Source: Halomonas colorata | GTDB taxonomy: Bacteria; Pseudomonadota; Gammaproteobacteria; Pseudomonadales; Halomonadaceae | Assembly: GCF_014897985.1 (NCBI RefSeq) | Contig: NZ_JABUZA010000019.1 | Location: forward strand, 1 to 64,000 | Length of the DNA: 64,000 bases | Direction: 5' to 3' | Shown here: piece by piece, positions 1-8,229 of the stretch | Layout of the letters: each line of letters begins with the position of its first letter | Numbering within the stretch: the stretch's first letter is position 1 | Translations under genes and position numbers: made by a program | Notes under the pieces: model-generated | The model's input: the letters and a program-made list of their open reading frames with translations, nothing else | Database searches by the model: none | What the model was told of the DNA's origin: nothing

Positions 1-95
1 CGCCCGACCATGACTGTTCTCCTATGCAGCTATTGCATAGACAAATTTAGCAGAAATGACTTTTCGTACAAAACCTAGTCTGGTTCCGTGATTCG

Positions 96-125
96 TTGAC
101 ACTGCTATCAGACTTAAGCTATAGC
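96..125 (+). promoter_or_regulatory. candidate sigma-70 promoter
   Basis: A perfect TTGACA at 96-101 is followed after 18 bp by TATAGC at 120-125. It lies about 115 bp upstream of the carboxypeptidase start at 242. The rest of 1-241 shows no gene. The call rests on motif match only. Confidence 0.35.
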
Positions 126-241
126 TAGATCAGTCGTTAGTTAATAACTATGCATCAGCGTAGCGTTGATTTAAAGCAGAGCGTAGATTCTTGTGGCTAA
201 CGGGCGACAGGGAACGTAATTGATGATGTCGGGAGACAAAA

Positions 242-1750
242 ATGCTAACTCCATCACAGCAGTTGCAGTCGTACTATTTAGCGATGTTTGGCCGAGCCGC
301 AGATCCGGATGGATTTAATTACTGGCTGCATGAGCTGGAAACAGGAAGTTTAAAACTTGAGGGTATTCTTCAGCAAATGTTGTTATCCGACGAGTTTGCT
401 TCTCAACGGGAAGTGCTTGCTCAGCTTGATAATAACGGTTGGGTCAATGAGGTATACCAACGTTTGTTTGCGCGTGAAGCAGAAGCTGAGGCAGTATCTT
501 ACTGGTCTGAACAAGCCCAAAATGGTTATTCTCCTCAGGCTCTTTTGCTCGCTATTACCAACGCTGCGAAAGGTACTGATGCAGAAGCGCTGCATGCATA
601 TGCATCAATTGCGGATTTCTACTCCGCGAACGTATCAAGTGACGAGTACGATGCTGAGCGTTCGCTAGTACAAGACGGCTTCAGGTCAAACGAGCAGCTT
701 TATCAGGACTTGGCAGAGTTAGATGCTACTTACGATACTTTAAGCTTGGTGCAGGCGGGGGAGTCCTTAGAAGGCCGTCCGCTGTATAGCGCCACTGTCG
801 GGGAAGGGTCACGTAAATTAATGATCGTGACCCAGCAGCATGGTGATGAACCCGTGGGCACCGAATCCGCGATGCACCTGCTGGAGTGGTTGAGTGGCGA
901 TAGTGAGGCAGCTCAATCGTTGCGTGAGCAGGTCACATTGACCGTGATGCCCAGAGTTAATCCAGATGGTTTTGAGCGCTGGGAACAGCTGGTTTCAGGT
1001 AATAGCGATCCTGAAACTACATTAGACCCACGTCGTAACTCAGCAGATATTGATCTCAACCGCACATGGGATGCCAGCGAAACGATTGATCCGGCGCTAA
1101 TCCCTGAGACCTTAGCAGTACGTCAAATATTGGAAGCGTTTCAGCCGGATTTGATTCTCGATTATCACAATCAGAATAACTATCTCAATGAGATGGGCGA
1201 GCTGGAGACCATGTCGATTCTGTGGCCAACCAATGACGGCGTCGAGTCGTCTATAACGGCTACCGCTCAGCAGGCTGCTGTGGCACTTGCCCAAGGGGTT
1301 GAGCTATTTGATTATGGGTATCTATCTTTATTCCCTGGCGGCGATGCGGCGGATATCGGCCGTAATGGAATAGCGATAGATGGTACACCGGCACTTTTAA
1401 TAGAACAGCGTGGGCTTGAGGAATTTGAGTTAAAAGCGCTGGAGGGGCTAGAGCTTGATTTTGATGCAGTCGCAAGCGCGCTAACTCTTGAAGGGGTTCT
1501 CAGCATGATTGGCGTTATGCAGGCGCTGGGTAACGATGGCTTTGATACCATTGATCCGGAATTAGCCATCTTGATCCCGGAGCGAGGAGCGCGCACCCCC
1601 TTCGATGAAATTTATGCGGAAGAGGTTGATTGGGGAATGGACATCGCGGCTACCCCTAGCATCGAGTCTCTTTATGATGGGGAAGAACTTACTCCTGTGA
1701 CGTTGGCGGGTGTAGCTGAGCCCTCATCATCGGAATTTTTAGCCGCATAA
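242..1750 (+). CDS. DUF4214 domain / M14-family zinc carboxypeptidase fusion
   Basis: Residues 10-100 hold two DUF4214-type repeats. The first has the signature FGRAADPDGFNYW, the second RLFAREAEAEAVSYW. The second half is an M14 metallopeptidase: zinc ligands H200 and E203 (HGDE) and H309 (DYHN), substrate-binding residues around R264-R265 and N273-R274 (DLNR), and a catalytic Glu near E388 (LLIEQRG). All residues needed for activity appear present. There is no N-terminal signal peptide. DUF4214 is common in large RTX/S-layer-type secreted proteins, so export by a non-Sec route is possible but not shown. The ATG has a good GGAG at 231-234. The gene stands alone between a candidate promoter and a strong terminator. 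The natural substrate is unknown. Confidence 0.75.
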   Translation: MLTPSQQLQSYYLAMFGRAADPDGFNYWLHELETGSLKLEGILQQMLLSDEFASQREVLAQLDNNGWVNEVYQRLFAREAEAEAVSYWSEQAQNGYSPQALLLAITNAAKGTDAEALHAYASIADFYSANVSSDEYDAERSLVQDGFRSNEQLYQDLAELDATYDTLSLVQAGESLEGRPLYSATVGEGSRKLMIVTQQHGDEPVGTESAMHLLEWLSGDSEAAQSLREQVTLTVMPRVNPDGFERWEQLVSGNSDPETTLDPRRNSADIDLNRTWDASETIDPALIPETLAVRQILEAFQPDLILDYHNQNNYLNEMGELETMSILWPTNDGVESSITATAQQAAVALAQGVELFDYGYLSLFPGGDAADIGRNGIAIDGTPALLIEQRGLEEFELKALEGLELDFDAVASALTLEGVLSMIGVMQALGNDGFDTIDPELAILIPERGARTPFDEIYAEEVDWGMDIAATPSIESLYDGEELTPVTLAGVAEPSSSEFLAA

Positions 1751-1779
1751 AAAGACCCGGTGACTCCTATCTGTTCGAT

Positions 1780-1813
1780 ATGCCCTCATGCTAATAGTGA
1801 GGGCATTTTTTTT
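1780..1813 (+). terminator. Rho-independent terminator of the carboxypeptidase gene
   Basis: A 9-bp perfect stem (1780-1788 with 1798-1806) with a 9-nt loop is followed by a run of eight T. Confidence 0.85.
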
Positions 1814-1940
1814 GGCTGACGTGATTTCTAAGATATTAGTATGGATAGCGTATAAGCCTGCTAAGCATATTTGCGCCTACTAGTCCCCTTGGGGAGATGT
1901 GCTACTATCACCGGCCTTCGTTTTCTGCTGGAAGCGCTAA

Positions 1941-3155
1941 ATGGTCGTTACAAAGCCTTTATATCAAATGACAAGTGGCATGGTGTTTTTGATGAGCGCC
2001 TTAGCGCTGGTCGTGCCATCGGGCTATTCAATCGGTCCTGTGATGCTGCTATTGGCCAGTGGGCTGCTTTTAGTTAAACGTCTGCCCTGTAAGCTCAAGC
2101 CGCAAGACCTATGGATTATCGCCGCGTTGGGTATTTATGGCGTTGTGGTTGGTGCGCTTTCTTTGCTTGAGCTTAGTGCGCGCGAGCTTGACCGCCCGGT
2201 GCGGTTTTTATTGGCGATACCCGTGTTACTGTTGATTCTGCGTGTTCCTCCGCGGCTATCTTGGCTGTGGTCGGGTATTGGGGTAGGCGCAATCGGTGCA
2301 GGGACGCTGGCTGCCTGGCAAAAATTCGGTGAAGAAGTATGGCGTGCCGGTGGGTTTCTGCATCCCATACAGTTTGGCAATTTAAGTATGCTAATGGGGG
2401 TGTTGTGTTTAGCAGGCTTGGGCTGGGCTGCCGTGCAAGGCTCCCGATATAAATGGGTGGCGCTCTTATTAATAGGTGCGCTGTGCGGCATGCTGGGATC
2501 GTTATTTTCGGGTAGCCGAGGAGGCTGGATTGGTTTGCCCATTATAGGCATGGTGCTTTATCGCAGCTATGGTCACTGCTTCTCTGCGCGGGTTAAATTC
2601 AGTATTGTGGGTTTTGTAGCGTTGCTTATTGCAACGCTTTATCTATTGCCCCAAACCGGCCTTCAGCAGCGGGTAAAAGAAGCAGCCAGCGATATCAGCA
2701 GCTACGTAACAGGAGCAGAAAGAGACACCTCACTTGGGCTTCGGTTTGAAATGTGGCAAGGAGCAACGCAGTTGATTGCAGACCGCCCCTTATTAGGCTG
2801 GGGGGAGGCTGGCTATCAGTCAGCCATGCACGAGTTAGGCGAGAAAGGCGATATTTCAGTCGCTGCTTCTGGATTTGGCCATGCGCACAATGACATCATC
2901 GATGCATTTGCAAAGCGCGGGATCTTGGGGGTGGTAGTATTGCTATTGTTGTACCTAGTGCCCATGCGGATGTTTGCTTCAGGTTTACGGCATTCCAATC
3001 ATGAAACTAGAGCGTTAGCCGTAGCAGGCACGTTATTGTCTGTGGCTTATATTGATTTTGGCCTTTCGCAAACTTTTTTTGCGCATAATAGTGGTGCCAT
3101 GTTTTACGCGTTCTGGCTGGCTGTGCTATGGGGCACGTATAGTGCAAAGAAATAA
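1941..3155 (+). CDS. O-antigen ligase / Wzy-type polysaccharide polymerase family membrane protein
   Basis: This is a 404-residue protein with about ten hydrophobic segments and the layout of the Wzy_C/O-antigen ligase family. That layout includes a conserved periplasmic loop in the second half, with RFEMWQGA, DRPLLGWGEAGY and the FGHAHNDIIDAFAKRG stretch carrying the family His. Family members move undecaprenyl-linked glycan onto lipid A core, or polymerise glycan, at the periplasmic face of the inner membrane. The ATG has GGAAG 6 nt upstream. The next gene, facing it, is a glycosyltransferase, which supports a surface-polysaccharide role. Sequence alone cannot separate WaaL ligase from Wzy polymerase or a protein O-glycosylase. 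Confidence 0.75.
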   Translation: MVVTKPLYQMTSGMVFLMSALALVVPSGYSIGPVMLLLASGLLLVKRLPCKLKPQDLWIIAALGIYGVVVGALSLLELSARELDRPVRFLLAIPVLLLILRVPPRLSWLWSGIGVGAIGAGTLAAWQKFGEEVWRAGGFLHPIQFGNLSMLMGVLCLAGLGWAAVQGSRYKWVALLLIGALCGMLGSLFSGSRGGWIGLPIIGMVLYRSYGHCFSARVKFSIVGFVALLIATLYLLPQTGLQQRVKEAASDISSYVTGAERDTSLGLRFEMWQGATQLIADRPLLGWGEAGYQSAMHELGEKGDISVAASGFGHAHNDIIDAFAKRGILGVVVLLLLYLVPMRMFASGLRHSNHETRALAVAGTLLSVAYIDFGLSQTFFAHNSGAMFYAFWLAVLWGTYSAKK

Positions 3156-3220
3156 TCGAGTAAGCGTCACAGCATCACGCATTACTCAATATCAATAGGG
3201 AAATAAGGGCGGTGGTGAGG

Positions 3221-4039
3221 TTAAGGTTTGCGTGGCGATGTTTTGGGGGCAACCACTTCCACCTTTTTCTGCTCTTTTGTCCACTTGCCTGCTGGTTTAT
3301 CAATATATTGAAAGTACTCGTTGGTAAAACTGCCCTGGTTGCAAGCATGTCGATAGGAGGCAGTCGGCACGTTTGTTTGATCAAGCTCCTGATTAAAAAC
3401 GCCAGGGCCGGTAATATCAAACACGTTTTTAGATTCGTTAGTCTCAATATTCGCGCATGCTCTATCAATCAGCTTGGCTAAATTGGGGTTGGCGGGTTGG
3501 CTGGCAATAAAGTAGTTGCTGAAATGGCCTTGCCGGGTAATGACATACAGTTCGTTAATATTTTCAGGCACCACGCGGGCTAGCGGCCAGATAGCGTGAG
3601 CATCTATATCAAGATAAACCCCACCATGTTTTTGAAGAACTAATAAGCGCCATAGATCCGCTTGCGCTGCTCCAATTTGCAATCGTTCATAGCTGGCAAG
3701 TATTTCTTGATTAAAATTTTCGGCGATAAATTGGTGTCTTGCATCAGTCACCATAAACCGATATTCGAACCGGGGAGCCATCAGTCGGTTAAAGAGATAG
3801 TTGAGGTAGACGGGTAGCGTGACCCTGTTTGTAAAGTTGGTCTGCCAAATAATGCGTGGTATGAAAGGCTCTCCTTTAGGGGAGAGCAGCGGTGCCGCGT
3901 GTTCGGGTAAAGTGAAGCGCTTGCTGGGGAAAACAGCATGGAAAACATAGCTTAGAAGCTTGGTAACGTTGGCCAAGAGCTTAATGAGGCGGCTCGTTCC
4001 TACAATAATCGCATTTTTAAAGGCAGATGATGCGGACAT
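3221..4039 (-). CDS. GT32-type glycosyltransferase (capsular polysaccharide synthesis family)
   Basis: The 272-residue protein has the hallmarks of sugar transferases with a DXD motif. These are IPRIIWQTNF near the N-terminus, the nucleotide-sugar region QADLWRLLVLQKHGGVYLDID, with DID as the metal-binding DXD, and a Trp/Pro-rich loop after it. Such enzymes add a hexose from a nucleotide sugar to a glycan or lipid acceptor on the cytoplasmic side. I chose the ATG at 4039 because AGGA lies 8 nt upstream; a TTG at 4060 would add seven residues without a good binding site. It converges on the O-antigen-ligase-like gene across 65 bp. Donor and acceptor are unknown. Confidence 0.7.
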   Translation of the reverse strand: MSASSAFKNAIIVGTSRLIKLLANVTKLLSYVFHAVFPSKRFTLPEHAAPLLSPKGEPFIPRIIWQTNFTNRVTLPVYLNYLFNRLMAPRFEYRFMVTDARHQFIAENFNQEILASYERLQIGAAQADLWRLLVLQKHGGVYLDIDAHAIWPLARVVPENINELYVITRQGHFSNYFIASQPANPNLAKLIDRACANIETNESKNVFDITGPGVFNQELDQTNVPTASYRHACNQGSFTNEYFQYIDKPAGKWTKEQKKVEVVAPKTSPRKP

Positions 4040-4063
4040 GAAAATGTTCCTGGCTGGCAATCA

Positions 4064-4084
4064 TTGCCGCTTGGTTAGCGGCAA
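4064..4084. other. intergenic hairpin
   Basis: A perfect 8-bp inverted repeat (4064-4071 with 4077-4084, 5-nt loop) lies between the flgO-like stop and the glycosyltransferase start. There is no T-run on either strand, so it may be a weak terminator or an mRNA-stabilising end. Confidence 0.5.
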
Positions 4085-4095
4085 AAGCCGATAGT

Positions 4096-4686
4096 CTACC
4101 AGCCTCCCTGGCCTTCCAATAGGCTGCGCATATTATTGTCCAGTTTTATGCGAAAGTCTGCACTGCCCAGCACCATGGCATCGCCTGAACGCACCACCCT
4201 GGCGCTGACATATAAATAGTCCTGCCCTTGAGCATAAGTGCCCATCAATATAGAGCGGGCGTTGTGTTGGGAGCTTAAGCGCTGCACTTGGCGGGAAAGA
4301 ATTAACTCGCCTACGCTTTCCTCAATAAACATGCTGTCGCGCATTTTTACTTCGCGGACCTGCATGCCTTGCTGGGCAAGAGCGGAAGCCATTATTTCCG
4401 AGCTAATACGCCCAAACGTGGAGGACTGGCTTAGGTTATCAATACTCACAAAGGTGGCGGCAATCATAGGGCTGTAGCGCGTAAGGTCTGGATTGCTTGC
4501 AACCATCTGTTGCGCTGCTTTATGAGCCAACTCAGAAAGGTCTGGTGCGGGTTCTGGTGGTTTATTATTTGAATTGCCCATCGTGCTGCAGCCCGCCATG
4601 GATAGCAATAAAACGCCCATCAGCAATAGGCGGCTGGTGGATAAACGTTGACGCAATGATGGCGTAGCAAAAAATTTAAAAGGCAT
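4096..4686 (-). CDS. flgO: FlgO-family outer-membrane lipoprotein
   Basis: The 196-residue protein begins with an arginine-rich n-region, a hydrophobic core and a lipobox SMAGC with the acylated Cys at 33. The body matches the FlgO family, with AHKAAQQMV, TFVSIDNLSQSSTFGRI and a C-terminal half containing RSILMGTYA and YVSARVV. In Vibrio, FlgO is an outer-membrane protein needed for full motility. The ATG at 4686 lies 4 bp after the stop of the upstream lipoprotein, which argues for one operon. An in-frame upstream extension to 4824 overlaps that gene and would destroy the signal peptide, so I rejected it. No other flagellar gene is in the window apart from the divergent MotB-like gene. Confidence 0.75.
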   Translation of the reverse strand: MPFKFFATPSLRQRLSTSRLLLMGVLLLSMAGCSTMGNSNNKPPEPAPDLSELAHKAAQQMVASNPDLTRYSPMIAATFVSIDNLSQSSTFGRISSEIMASALAQQGMQVREVKMRDSMFIEESVGELILSRQVQRLSSQHNARSILMGTYAQGQDYLYVSARVVRSGDAMVLGSADFRIKLDNNMRSLLEGQGGW

Positions 4687-4690
4687 GACG

Positions 4691-5428
4691 TTACCAGGTA
4701 TTGGTGATGGAAACGGTGGGTGTCGCCGGTGCTCTAGGGACACGGTGAGGCGCGTATTGGCGGCGGTCGCCTGCGTTGATGTAATAAATATTTGATGAAG
4801 AGTAAAGAATACGCTCACCATCAATAATCTGTGTGGTGATAATCACTTCTTCATTGCCGGTAGTAGTCCAGCTACCGCTGACGGTATCAGCTATCATCGC
4901 CGCAGGAATTAATCCAAGCGCAGGCTCTGCCCAGTGGTTGATCGGGATGGTAGCCACCGCGACGCCTGCCGTTAACGCCGTAAATGCTCCAATTGGCGGA
5001 CGAATAAAACCGCGGTCACGATGCTCAACGACTTCTACATCAATATGTATATTGGCGGCATTGGGTGTCGGTACGGTGGTTAAGTTGGCACCTCGTGAGA
5101 CCAATTCGCTGGTGAGCAGCGTACGAAAACCACGATCAAACTCGCCGCCGCTATAGACGTTCAGACCTGGATGATCAGGTTCGGTAATATGTAAATCACG
5201 GAAGCGAACCCGCTCACGCTGTAAAATATTGCTGGCTTCATGGCGAGCCAGGACTTCCCAGTGATGGGCAGCCTGCATGCGTTGTTGCTCTGTATAGGGA
5301 TAGGTGGTGGCTATAGGGGCCTGCGAGGTGTTGGCATAGAAACAGCCGCTCAGCATCAAACCAGTAATCCCTACACTGGCAAGGCGAAATAATTGAGTAG
5401 TAAAAAGACGACTTAAGCTGCTATGCAC
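4691..5428 (-). CDS. lipoprotein of unknown function, co-transcribed with flgO
   Basis: The 245-residue protein has a lipoprotein signal with lipobox LSGC (Cys29). After it come a mixed alpha/beta body and a hydrophobic stretch around residues 140-165 (GAFTALTAGVAVATIPI and onward). I do not recognise a named domain with certainty. It is the first gene of a two-gene unit with flgO and is divergent from the MotB-like gene at 5536, with a shared 107-bp promoter region. The context suggests an outer-membrane or periplasmic accessory of motility or envelope function; this is inference. Confidence 0.6.
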   Translation of the reverse strand: MHSSLSRLFTTQLFRLASVGITGLMLSGCFYANTSQAPIATTYPYTEQQRMQAAHHWEVLARHEASNILQRERVRFRDLHITEPDHPGLNVYSGGEFDRGFRTLLTSELVSRGANLTTVPTPNAANIHIDVEVVEHRDRGFIRPPIGAFTALTAGVAVATIPINHWAEPALGLIPAAMIADTVSGSWTTTGNEEVIITTQIIDGERILYSSSNIYYINAGDRRQYAPHRVPRAPATPTVSITNTW

Positions 5429-5535
5429 CAGAGGTTCCTTATCGCTTCATGGGGTCTTTGTTAGACTAGATGAGTTTTATCATGCCTAGTAATAATCGGC
5501 CACGAGGTTGAAAACTTGAATGAGCGATAACACGA

Positions 5536-6570
5536 ATGCTTGAAGATCATCGCAGCGGTCCGCGCCATGATTCGCTAATGTCAGCGTACCCAACCGATGA
5601 AAGTAGTAGCGGGTGGATGATTAGCTATATCGATATCATGACACTGCTGGTAGCGCTATTCGTCATTATTGTGGCAGCGGCGGGCAAAACGGCACCTGAT
5701 ATTTTTCAAACATCGCCAGAAGATGTCGCTCAAGCGCCTCCCCCTGTGCTTGAAGTGCCGCTTCCTGATGCCATGGAAAACGTGCTGCAGCACCGCGTTA
5801 TAGAAGAGTGGCGACACGGGCTAGATCCTTTCGCGATAAGTGCCGCGTTAGGGGTGGCGGGTTTACCTAAGCCAAGACCTGCGCCTGATTCGCCGCCACC
5901 TTTGCTAGCGCTTGCAGACTTTGATCCTCTGCCGCCTGTAGAGCTTGATGAGCCATTAGCCTGGCTTCCGCCGGTGGTATTACCTACCGCGTTAGTGCCC
6001 GCCGGTGATGATGTTCCGGCGGCTCCGCTGGCAAACTACATGGTATTGCTAACCGATCGTCCGCCGGTCAATGTGCAAGAAATAAAGGTACAAGAAATAA
6101 AGGTAGACGCCATCAATAGCGCCCAGGCCGTCCAGGTCGCGTTAGCCGAGCGGGTCGAAACGTCTCCCTACTTGCCAAACCTGGAAGGTGTTGAGGTATC
6201 TCGTGTCGCGGAAGGGATTAGTTTGCGGGTACAGGATCAATTGCTGTTTCCTTCAGCGGCTGCAGAGCTAACCAGTGGAGGCTCCTCATTGGTAGGTAGC
6301 CTGTTAGAAACCATACAGCGCTACGACGGTGAAGTATGGGTCGAAGGCCATTCTGACAGCCAAACCATCAGCACCGATGAGTTCTCTTCTAACTGGGCAC
6401 TTTCAAGCGCCCGAGCGATAGCCATTGTGGAAGCACTGGAGGCCGAAGGAGTTGCGCCTGAGCGCTTGCGAGCCGTTGGCTTGGCAGCGACTCAGCCGCT
6501 TGACAATAATGAAACCCCAGAGGGGCGAGCGCGCAACCGGCGGGTAGAAGTGGTTATTCATGTTGAGTAG
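5536..6570 (+). CDS. orphan MotB/OmpA-like stator-type protein
   Basis: The 344-residue protein has one N-terminal membrane helix, residues about 28-50. This helix contains the SYIDIMTLLVALF motif, in which D33 aligns with the proton-carrying Asp of MotB. A long proline-rich periplasmic linker (about 55-225) follows, and then an OmpA-like peptidoglycan-binding domain (about 235-340) with VEGHSDS, NWALSSARA and ARNRRVEV. There is no motA-like gene next to it, which is unusual. An in-frame 15-bp duplication repeats VQEIK in the linker. The nearest genes are the divergent flgO/lipoprotein pair. It could be a stator subunit whose partner is elsewhere, or an envelope-tethering protein. The start is not fixed by a strong binding site; M15 is an alternative. 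Confidence 0.65.
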   Translation: MLEDHRSGPRHDSLMSAYPTDESSSGWMISYIDIMTLLVALFVIIVAAAGKTAPDIFQTSPEDVAQAPPPVLEVPLPDAMENVLQHRVIEEWRHGLDPFAISAALGVAGLPKPRPAPDSPPPLLALADFDPLPPVELDEPLAWLPPVVLPTALVPAGDDVPAAPLANYMVLLTDRPPVNVQEIKVQEIKVDAINSAQAVQVALAERVETSPYLPNLEGVEVSRVAEGISLRVQDQLLFPSAAAELTSGGSSLVGSLLETIQRYDGEVWVEGHSDSQTISTDEFSSNWALSSARAIAIVEALEAEGVAPERLRAVGLAATQPLDNNETPEGRARNRRVEVVIHVE

Positions 6571-6600
6571 GAGATCACTTTAGCGATGGTCCGACACCTC

Positions 6601-7066
6601 GGCGGGGGTTAAGGGCGGCTGGCGCCGCCATCGCCGAATAAATTCAGCTCCCACCTCACCGTTGGTGACATTAATACATCTGATGAAAGGTGCTTACCCG
6701 GCTTAAAGCACCTTACCCCTGTGGGAGATCGCTTCAGCGGGCGAAGCAGTGTGCAGCGCTGCGGGGTTAAGGGCGGCTGGCGTCGCCATCGCCGAATAAA
6801 TTCAGCTCCCACCTCACCGTTGGTGGCATTAATACATCTGATGAAAGGTGCTTACCCGGCTTAAAGCACCTTACCCCTGTGGGAGATCGCTTCAGCGGGC
6901 GAAGCAGTGTGCAGCGTGGCGGGGTTAAGGGCGGCTGGCGCCGCCATCGCCGAATAAATTCAGCTCCCACCTCACCGTTGGTGGCATTAATACATCTGAT
7001 GAAAGGTGCTTACCCGGCTCAAAGCACCTTACCCCTGTGGGAGATCGCTTCAGCGGGCGAAGCAGT
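6601..7066. repeat. array of three 158-bp REP-like units
   Basis: GTTAAGGGCGGCTGG recurs at 6608, 6766 and 6924, exactly 158 bp apart, with only a few substitutions between copies. Each unit has a GTGGGAG element and its inverse CTCCCAC, plus an internal hairpin (AAGGTGCTT with AAAGCACCTT). The third copy ends near 7066. GTGGGAGatCGCTTCAGCGGGCGAA resembles the REP sequences of Pseudomonas, a known family recognised by RAYT transposases. No such transposase is in the window. Open frames inside are repeat artefacts. Confidence 0.85.
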
Positions 7067-7293
7067 GCGATAGCTTAAAAGATAGAGATTTTACTAATAA
7101 GAGCCGTTTTAGCTGCACAATAATGATGCTTGGGGCGGGCGTATTAAATTATTGCCTTATGTAAGGCATGCAGTGTTGTTCATTAAGGTTTTAATAAACA
7201 ATGTTTTTTATATATTGGCATATTAAATGCACATTTAAGGTGGTCATTAACGACAAAGCTTGGCGGCTTTTTTAAGCCAAAAGAGGTAATGCT
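7067..7293 (+). promoter_or_regulatory. AT-rich upstream region of gpgP
   Basis: This 227-bp non-coding stretch lies between the repeat array and gpgP. It is markedly AT-rich compared with its surroundings and holds TA-rich promoter-like boxes (for example TATATATTGG around 7210-7220). It probably carries the promoter of the gpgP-gpgS unit. I could not settle on one -35/-10 pair. Confidence 0.3.
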
Positions 7294-8211
7294 ATGTCTG
7301 AACATGCCTGTACCGCATTATTACCCGAGTTGCCTGATGCGGAGCATCGGTCACGTTTGGTGCTCACCGACTTAGATGGTTCGCTACTCGATCACCATAG
7401 CTATGATTTCTCACCTGCGGCACCCAGCTTGTCGCGCCTAAAGCAATTAGGCGTGCCGGTAATCCCCGTGACCAGTAAGACGCGTGCTGAATTATTGCCG
7501 CTGCGTGAATTGCTTGGACTTACGGGAACACCTTTTGTAGCTGAAAATGGCGCCATTATTGGCTTGCCGCCCAGTTGGTGTCATGCACGTCTTGACCGTC
7601 CGGGCAGTGGGCGTGATGGCATCGTTACAAAACACGCCGGCGTTGATATCGGATTTATCCGAGCACGTTTAAGGGTATGGCGCCAACGGTTAGATGTACG
7701 TTTTACCAGTATGGGCGAGCTGAGTGTCCAGGACGTCGTCAAACTGACGGGGTTAGATAAAACGCGCGCACAGGATGCCTGCAAGCGCGAAGGCAGCGAG
7801 CCGCTAATTTGGCAAGATGATGCCGTTTCGCTCGAAAACTTCCGGTTAGCGCTAAGCGGCGACGGCCTTGAGCTTACTCAAGGCGGACGCTTTTGGCACG
7901 TTATGGGTCGTGGCGCCGATAAAGGCTGCGCTGTCACATGGCTAATCAAGCGTTTTGCCAAATTAAGAGGGTGCACGCCACTCTCGTTAGGGCTGGGCGA
8001 CGGACCTAATGATCTAACGATGTTGGAGGCGGTCGATCAAGCAGTGGTTATTCGAGGTTGTCATAAAGCACCTGTTACACCGCAGGCCGCGGCGTTATAT
8101 CGCACAAACAAAGCTGGGCCAGTTGGATGGGCAGAAGGAGTCGCGTACTGGTGGGAGCAGGATAGCCGCCAGTTAAATCTGGCAACGAAAACCGTTGCGC
8201 TGACTCAATAA
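7294..8211 (+). CDS. gpgP: glucosyl/mannosyl-3-phosphoglycerate phosphatase (HAD family)
   Basis: The 305-residue HAD phosphatase is of the mannosyl-3-phosphoglycerate phosphatase type. Motif I is LTDLDGSLLD with D26 and D28, motif II lies in the VTSKTRAEL stretch, and motif IV is GLGDGPNDLTML with the metal-binding Asp pair. It removes phosphate from glucosyl- (or mannosyl-) 3-phosphoglycerate to give the compatible solute glucosylglycerate (or mannosylglycerate). AGAGG lies 7 nt before the ATG. The synthase gene follows after 18 bp and shares the operon, which fixes the pathway. The partner synthase looks more like GpgS than MpgS, so glucosylglycerate is the likelier product. Confidence 0.8.
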   Translation: MSEHACTALLPELPDAEHRSRLVLTDLDGSLLDHHSYDFSPAAPSLSRLKQLGVPVIPVTSKTRAELLPLRELLGLTGTPFVAENGAIIGLPPSWCHARLDRPGSGRDGIVTKHAGVDIGFIRARLRVWRQRLDVRFTSMGELSVQDVVKLTGLDKTRAQDACKREGSEPLIWQDDAVSLENFRLALSGDGLELTQGGRFWHVMGRGADKGCAVTWLIKRFAKLRGCTPLSLGLGDGPNDLTMLEAVDQAVVIRGCHKAPVTPQAAALYRTNKAGPVGWAEGVAYWWEQDSRQLNLATKTVALTQ

Positions 8212-8229
8212 CGCCAAGGAGGGATGCCC

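Noticed and set aside
1871..2077. A 68-codon plus-strand frame overlapping the O-antigen ligase start
   Set aside because: It lies out of frame over the start of a well-supported membrane protein gene and has no recognisable content.
2135..2551. A 138-codon antisense frame inside the O-antigen ligase gene
   Set aside because: The composition is rich in Pro/Ser/Arg, as expected from reading a membrane protein gene backwards.
6609..6970. Two overlapping 67-residue frames of near-identical sequence on the minus strand
   Set aside because: They are shadows of the 158-bp repeat, offset by exactly one period.
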